Position numbers and translations under genes: made by a program. From an uncultured Ruminococcus sp. (GTDB lineage Bacteria > Bacillota > Clostridia > Oscillospirales > Ruminococcaceae), in NCBI GenBank assembly GCA_947177715.1, contig CAMWVM010000077.1:1-7307 (forward strand): a DNA stretch of 7,307 bases, read 5' to 3'. This document shows positions 5,083-7,307 of this stretch, piece by piece. Below the pieces are notes generated by a model, which saw only the letters and a list, made by a program, of their open reading frames with translations, had not been told where the DNA came from and ran no database searches. Each line of letters begins with the position of its first letter. The first letter of the stretch is position 1.

Positions 5083-7266
5083 ATGAAATTAAAAAGTAGA
5101 AACAAGAAAAAAGTAATGCTATCATCGTTGCTTGCTTTATTTGCAGTATGCTTAATTGGATTCAGTAATTCATATCAAGTTAATGCTGAAGATGATGTAC
5201 AGCAGTATGCAATGGGGTGCATTCCGGACAGCGAAAGCGTATTAGAGTCTTTGCAAATTGATAAGGATTTGCCGAGAGCTGCTAATGATAATTTGCCTGA
5301 TTCTGTAGACTTGGAGTCAAAACTGCCTTCCCCTGGAAATCAAGGTTCACAGGGAAGCTGTACAGCATGGGCAGTCGCTTATGCTGCAAAGTCATGTCAA
5401 GAAAATCAAGAACATTCATGGGCTATAAATGGATGGAGCACAAAAACCGAATTCAGTCCGGCATATTTATATAACCAAATTAACCACGGAGTGGATAAAG
5501 GTTCAAACATTACAATTGCAATGAGAACGATAAAAGAAAAAGGCATTTGTTCTCTATATGATATGCCATATAATCAAAACGATTATTTGACACAGCCAAA
5601 TACATATCAATATGAGAGAGCATCTAATTTTAAAGGTTTAGCATATTACACTATAAAAGGCACAGAAGCAGTAAAGGAAGAACTTGCTGATGGAAATCCT
5701 GTAATAATTTCAATACCTGTCTATAGTGATTTTGATAATCTTGACGCAAATAACCCAATATATGACAATATAGAAGGTAATAGAAGAGGTACACACGCAA
5801 TTTGTTTAATTGGATATGATGACAGCAAACAAGCGTTTAAACTCATTAATTCCTGGGGCGACAGTAGTTGGGGCGTTAAAGGCAGCTATTATAATAACAA
5901 ATATGGTTACGGCTATATATCTTACGATTTGTTCGAGCAATCAAATGTAAGCAACGGTTGGGGATATGTAATGACTGACGCTGTTCAGCATTACAAGAGC
6001 AATCCTTATGAAGTTAAAGCTTTGCAAAATATTGATGTTTATAGCGATACTGAATTGAAAACAAAGGTAAAAACTATAAACACTGGTGAAAAAATAAAAA
6101 TTATGAGTTATGTTGCAGCATCAAATGGAAATCCACCTGTTTTAAAAGTTGATGGTGGTTACATTACTGCCAAAACAGATATGACAGAAAAATCAAGTGA
6201 ATATGCAGTTGTTTATGATGGTCCATGTAAATTACCCGAGATAAATGTATATGAGCTTGGAAAATCAATAGAAGGTTCAAAATTACGAATTACCTATGTA
6301 TCAGACAGCCCAAAAGGCGAACCTGCTGTAGGTATTGTAGCAAGATCTCAATTCGGATGGACATGGTTGGAGTCTGAGGATCATATATCACTTCCTTCAG
6401 ATGGATATGGTGTAGAGTCTGTAGTGGAAATATCATATGATGACCTAGTTAAATATGCTGAGCTTGATAAATATGATTTGCGTTCTATAATATTTAGAGA
6501 TTGGGGACTAAAGAAAAATACAAACATAAAGATTGAACTAATAACACCGGATGTTCAGGAAAACGTAACAGAAGTATTCAATGGCAATATAAAAAATGAG
6601 AATGCACAAATCTCACCTTACGAGCTTGGAAAAAATATTGACGGAGCAAAAATACGAGTAACTCTTACTGGTAACGTTAGTAACAAAGCAATAGCGTCAG
6701 GGGTAGCAGGAAAAACGAAAGGCGATTTTGATTGGATAGATCATAAAAACTTTTTATATGGAAAAGGAAAAGGTTTAGAAAGTGTTTATACGTTTACTTA
6801 TAATGAGTTTGTTAAATATTTTGGTATAGGTGACGATTTCGCTTGCTTTGTTTTCAAAGATTATGGTACAGATCCAGCAACAAAACTAAAAGTTGAACTT
6901 ATAACTCCTGTTAAAAATGAAAAGACAACTGTTTTATTAAATGGAATAATTAGAAATGCCAATTTTACACCTGCTGAACTTGGTAAATATATTAGCGGTT
7001 CAAAAGTTCGCATAACTTACACTCCACTAAAAAAAGATGCATCTTATGAAGTGCTGGGAATATCAGGTCAAATAAAAAATCCATGGGAATGGGTGCAAAA
7101 CGAACATGGACTATTATCAAAAGGCATAGGTAGAGAAAGTGTCTATACGTTCAATTATAATGATTTAGTTGAATATATAGGTATCGGTGATAATTTTGAC
7201 TGGTTTGTTTTTCAGGATTGGGGTATTAAATCTTTAGTTAAAATCGAACTTATTACTCCGGCATAA
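5083..7266 (+). CDS. Secreted papain-family (C1A-type) cysteine peptidase with three C-terminal tandem modules
   Basis: The 727-residue precursor is predicted to be exported and to cut proteins or peptides outside the cell. Residues 1-35 are a Sec signal peptide (KLKSRNKKK, a hydrophobic core at 11-27, cleavage after VNA at 33-35). There is no lipobox around C23 and no LPxTG anchor. A short 36-72 segment precedes the peptidase domain (about 73-300). Oxyanion Q87 and catalytic C93 lie in NQGSQGSCTAW, catalytic H238 in GTHAICLIGYDD, and N256 in NSWGDSSWG. The active site is therefore intact, although the usual CysTrp pair is C93-Thr, as in some bacterial members, and no I29-type propeptide is seen. 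Residues about 308-370 look like a small SH3-type beta domain (weak). Residues 373-727 are three repeats. The start is set by AAGGAGGA at 5068-5075. No clear promoter was found: TTGACA at 4985 has no -10 at normal spacing. The peptidase call is secure; substrate and surface attachment are unknown. Confidence 0.93.
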   Translation: MKLKSRNKKKVMLSSLLALFAVCLIGFSNSYQVNAEDDVQQYAMGCIPDSESVLESLQIDKDLPRAANDNLPDSVDLESKLPSPGNQGSQGSCTAWAVAYAAKSCQENQEHSWAINGWSTKTEFSPAYLYNQINHGVDKGSNITIAMRTIKEKGICSLYDMPYNQNDYLTQPNTYQYERASNFKGLAYYTIKGTEAVKEELADGNPVIISIPVYSDFDNLDANNPIYDNIEGNRRGTHAICLIGYDDSKQAFKLINSWGDSSWGVKGSYYNNKYGYGYISYDLFEQSNVSNGWGYVMTDAVQHYKSNPYEVKALQNIDVYSDTELKTKVKTINTGEKIKIMSYVAASNGNPPVLKVDGGYITAKTDMTEKSSEYAVVYDGPCKLPEINVYELGKSIEGSKLRITYVSDSPKGEPAVGIVARSQFGWTWLESEDHISLPSDGYGVESVVEISYDDLVKYAELDKYDLRSIIFRDWGLKKNTNIKIELITPDVQENVTEVFNGNIKNENAQISPYELGKNIDGAKIRVTLTGNVSNKAIASGVAGKTKGDFDWIDHKNFLYGKGKGLESVYTFTYNEFVKYFGIGDDFACFVFKDYGTDPATKLKVELITPVKNEKTTVLLNGIIRNANFTPAELGKYISGSKVRITYTPLKKDASYEVLGISGQIKNPWEWVQNEHGLLSKGIGRESVYTFNYNDLVEYIGIGDNFDWFVFQDWGIKSLVKIELITPA
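6199..7263 (+). repeat. Three tandem ~118-residue modules in the peptidase C-terminus
   Basis: The copies cover about residues 373-490 (6199-6552), 491-610 (6553-6912) and 611-727 (6913-7263). Each carries the same landmarks in order: ELGKxIxGxKxRxT, a Trp-containing W-x-W or D-W patch, GxGxESV followed by a YxxxVKY-like segment (SYDDLVKY, TYNEFVKY, NYNDLVEY), a strand ending FRDWG, FKDYG or FQDWG, and a closing IELITP or VELITP. The DNA copies have diverged, so this is an old duplication. The alternating hydrophobic pattern suggests beta sandwiches, and the closing strands resemble galactose-binding-like carbohydrate modules. That fold and a binding role are inferences. Confidence 0.85.
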
Positions 7267-7282
7267 TGTTTAAAATTTCAGC

Positions 7283-7307
7283 CCTCTCACTTTTAGGAGT
7301 GAGGGGC
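7283..7307 (+). terminator. Terminator hairpin of the peptidase gene, cut by the window edge
   Basis: CCTCTCACT (7283-7291) pairs with AGTGAGGGG (7298-7306) with one G-T pair and a 6-base loop, 16 bp past the stop codon. The stem is GC-rich and well placed. Any T run would lie just beyond base 7307, so the terminator call rests on the hairpin alone. Confidence 0.7.

Noticed and set aside
5133..5151. Lipoprotein signal at Cys23 of the peptidase
   Set aside because: The residue before Cys is Val (LFAVC), which does not fit the lipobox need for Gly, Ala or Ser. A normal Sec cleavage after VNA at residue 35 fits better.

Overview
The window looks like chromosomal DNA from a low-GC Gram-positive bacterium, most likely a member of Clostridia and plausibly a Ruminococcus-like gut anaerobe. 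The base composition is AT-rich (the kinase gene counts at about 38% GC), start codons have strong GGAGG ribosome binding sites, promoters are sigma-A-like, and the last gene encodes a secreted multi-domain protein with a Gram-positive signal peptide. The genus is an inference from general character, not from a marker gene.

Left part (1-2760): the 3' end of pnp (polynucleotide phosphorylase, KH and S1 domains) runs rightward and converges on typA/bipA (ribosome-associated GTPase), which is on the minus strand. Two separate intrinsic terminators, one per strand, lie back to back in the 97 bp between them. typA has its own good promoter and ribosome binding site.

Middle (2709-3960): a minus-strand gene encodes a predicted single-pass membrane protein. 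It has an N-terminal zinc ribbon, a long Asp/Tyr/Asn-rich segment without any Lys or Arg, one transmembrane helix, a long Ser/Asn/Asp-rich outer segment and a small C-terminal domain. It is followed by its own terminator. An AT-rich, inverted-repeat-containing divergent region lies upstream.

Right part (3949-7307), all on the plus strand: a perfect-consensus promoter drives a tRNA-Pro(UGG) gene with encoded CCA and a strong terminator. Next is a stand-alone small P-loop kinase of unknown substrate with no clear promoter of its own, then a weaker terminator. Last comes a secreted papain-family (C1A-type) cysteine peptidase with an SH3-like segment and three tandem copies of a ~118-residue, Trp-rich module, closed by a terminator hairpin at the window edge.

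Most units are monocistronic and separated by terminators, so the window is a series of independent genes, not one pathway. I see no phage, transposon, CRISPR or obvious defence system. The least ordinary items are the triple-repeat secreted peptidase and the zinc-ribbon/acidic/membrane protein.
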